Source: Nocardia sp. BMG111209 (GTDB taxonomy: Bacteria > Actinomycetota > Actinomycetes > Mycobacteriales > Mycobacteriaceae). From it: a stretch of 64,000 bases of DNA. Below, piece after piece: positions 63,440 through 64,000 of this stretch (positions are counted from its first letter, which is position 1; each line of letters begins with the position of its first letter). The position numbers were made by a program, and so were the translations under genes. The stretch covers positions 434,001 to 498,000 of the forward strand of contig NZ_KB907308.1 of NCBI RefSeq assembly GCF_000381925.1, written 5' to 3'. The notes beneath the pieces were generated by a model. The model was not told the origin of the DNA and did no database searches. It saw only the letters and a program-made list of their open reading frames with translations.

Positions 63440-64000
63440 CGGCCGGGCCGCCGCGGTCGCCGCCGGCGCCGGACTGGCGGTCGTGGCACTGACGGCCGTC
63501 GCGGCCCTCGCCGACGGCCCGTGGACCACCGCGGCGGTGTGCGTACTCGGCGGCGGCGGACTGGGCGCGATCCTCTGGCTGGTGCTGCGGCGCTGGGCGC
63601 GCGAACAGCAGGCCACCCTCGACTCGCTGCGCCGGCAGGCCGGCCGGGAGGACCGGCTGATCGGCGATCTCGGCCACGAACTGCGCAATCCGGTCACCAC
63701 CCTGTCCACCAGCGTGGAGGTGCTGAGCCGGCACGAGGCCGAGATCCCGGACCGGCCGCGCCGCGCGCTGCGGCTGGCCCGCGCCGAGATCGAGCACCTG
63801 CGCCGGCTGCTGGACGACCTGCTCGCCCTCGCGCGCGCCGAGGCCGGGGTGCACACCGTCGAGTCGCGCCCGATCTCGCTGCGCGAACTGCTCGCCTACG
63901 TGCTGACCGGGCGGCAACTGCCGCCGGAGCTGCTCGCCGCGGGCCCCGATCTCACGGTGACCGCCCGCCCCGCCGAACTCGAGCGCGCCCTCGGCAATCT
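63426..64000 (+). CDS. Sensor histidine kinase, N-terminal part (runs off the window)
   Basis: The first 191 residues are present. MSSADGRAAAVAAGAGLAVVAL starts the protein; two membrane helices (about 10-28 and 35-53) with a very short extracytoplasmic loop precede the H-box GDLGHELRNPVTTLSTSVEVL, where His84 is the phospho-acceptor. The start of the ATPase region follows. With almost no external sensing domain, it may sense within the membrane. The ATG lies inside the response regulator, giving a 14-base overlap. Confidence 0.85.

Overview
The window is high-GC actinobacterial chromosome, most likely Nocardia or a close relative in the Nocardiaceae. GTG and TTG starts are common, many genes overlap by one to four bases, and housekeeping genes follow the order known from Mycobacterium tuberculosis Rv2889c-Rv2922c: tsf, rpsB, an M23 peptidase, xerC, a viuB-like gene, dprA, comM, yraN, a DUF2469 gene, rnhB, lepB, rplS, trmD, rimM, a KH-domain gene, rpsP, an Rv2915c-like amidohydrolase, ffh, glnD, glnB, amt, ftsY and smc. 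The assignment rests on gene content and order; no alignment was run. I saw no tRNA, rRNA, insertion sequence, prophage or CRISPR array.

Layout. 1-6 kb: the end of a membrane glycosyltransferase, tsf-rpsB on the minus strand, then the coupled plus-strand genes yraN-comM-dprA. 6-12 kb: xerC, then a minus-strand operon of a J-like membrane protein, a GrpE-like protein with a 23-unit pentapeptide repeat, and a divergent Hsp70; each junction is a 4-base overlap. 12-16 kb: small conserved genes, a siderophore-interacting protein behind an IdeR/DtxR-type iron box, an M23 peptidase whose frame runs antisense through that gene, and two DUF202 membrane proteins. 16-29 kb: the DUF2469-rnhB-lepB-rplS and rpsP-KH-rimM-trmD blocks, separated by membrane and DUF genes, tex, and a unit of a double-module Lrp/AsnC regulator, an MFS transporter and an M20 amidohydrolase.

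29-38.4 kb: an accessory catabolic and uptake locus. A BMP-type ABC importer (ATPase, two permeases, lipoprotein), two amidohydrolases and an ornithine-cyclodeaminase/mu-crystallin family enzyme lie on the minus strand, and an FCD-type GntR regulator is divergent. Two copies of a 20-bp GGTATACC-centred operator, one at each transcription entry point, tie the locus together. The substrate is unknown; a nucleoside-like or cyclic-amide N-heterocycle fits best. 38.4-48 kb: an ankyrin-like hypothetical, ffh, and the nitrogen block glnD-glnB-amt with a candidate GlnR site, then ftsY. 48-53 kb: an accessory insertion (RpiB-like, DUF2237, small DUF genes, two TetR units, NmrA-like and aldo-keto reductases, TM2 protein) separates ftsY from smc. 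53-64 kb: smc, a small secreted protein, a large SARP/AAA regulator, two cell-envelope lipoproteins including an L,D-transpeptidase, and an OmpR-type response regulator with the start of its sensor kinase.

The best candidates for little-described biology are the Hsp70/J-like/GrpE-like operon with its repeat tract, the GntR-BMP-amidohydrolase locus with low-complexity inserts in two transporter subunits, and the pairs of DnaA-box-like sites with identical 18-bp spacing at about 2.8 and 14.9 kb.
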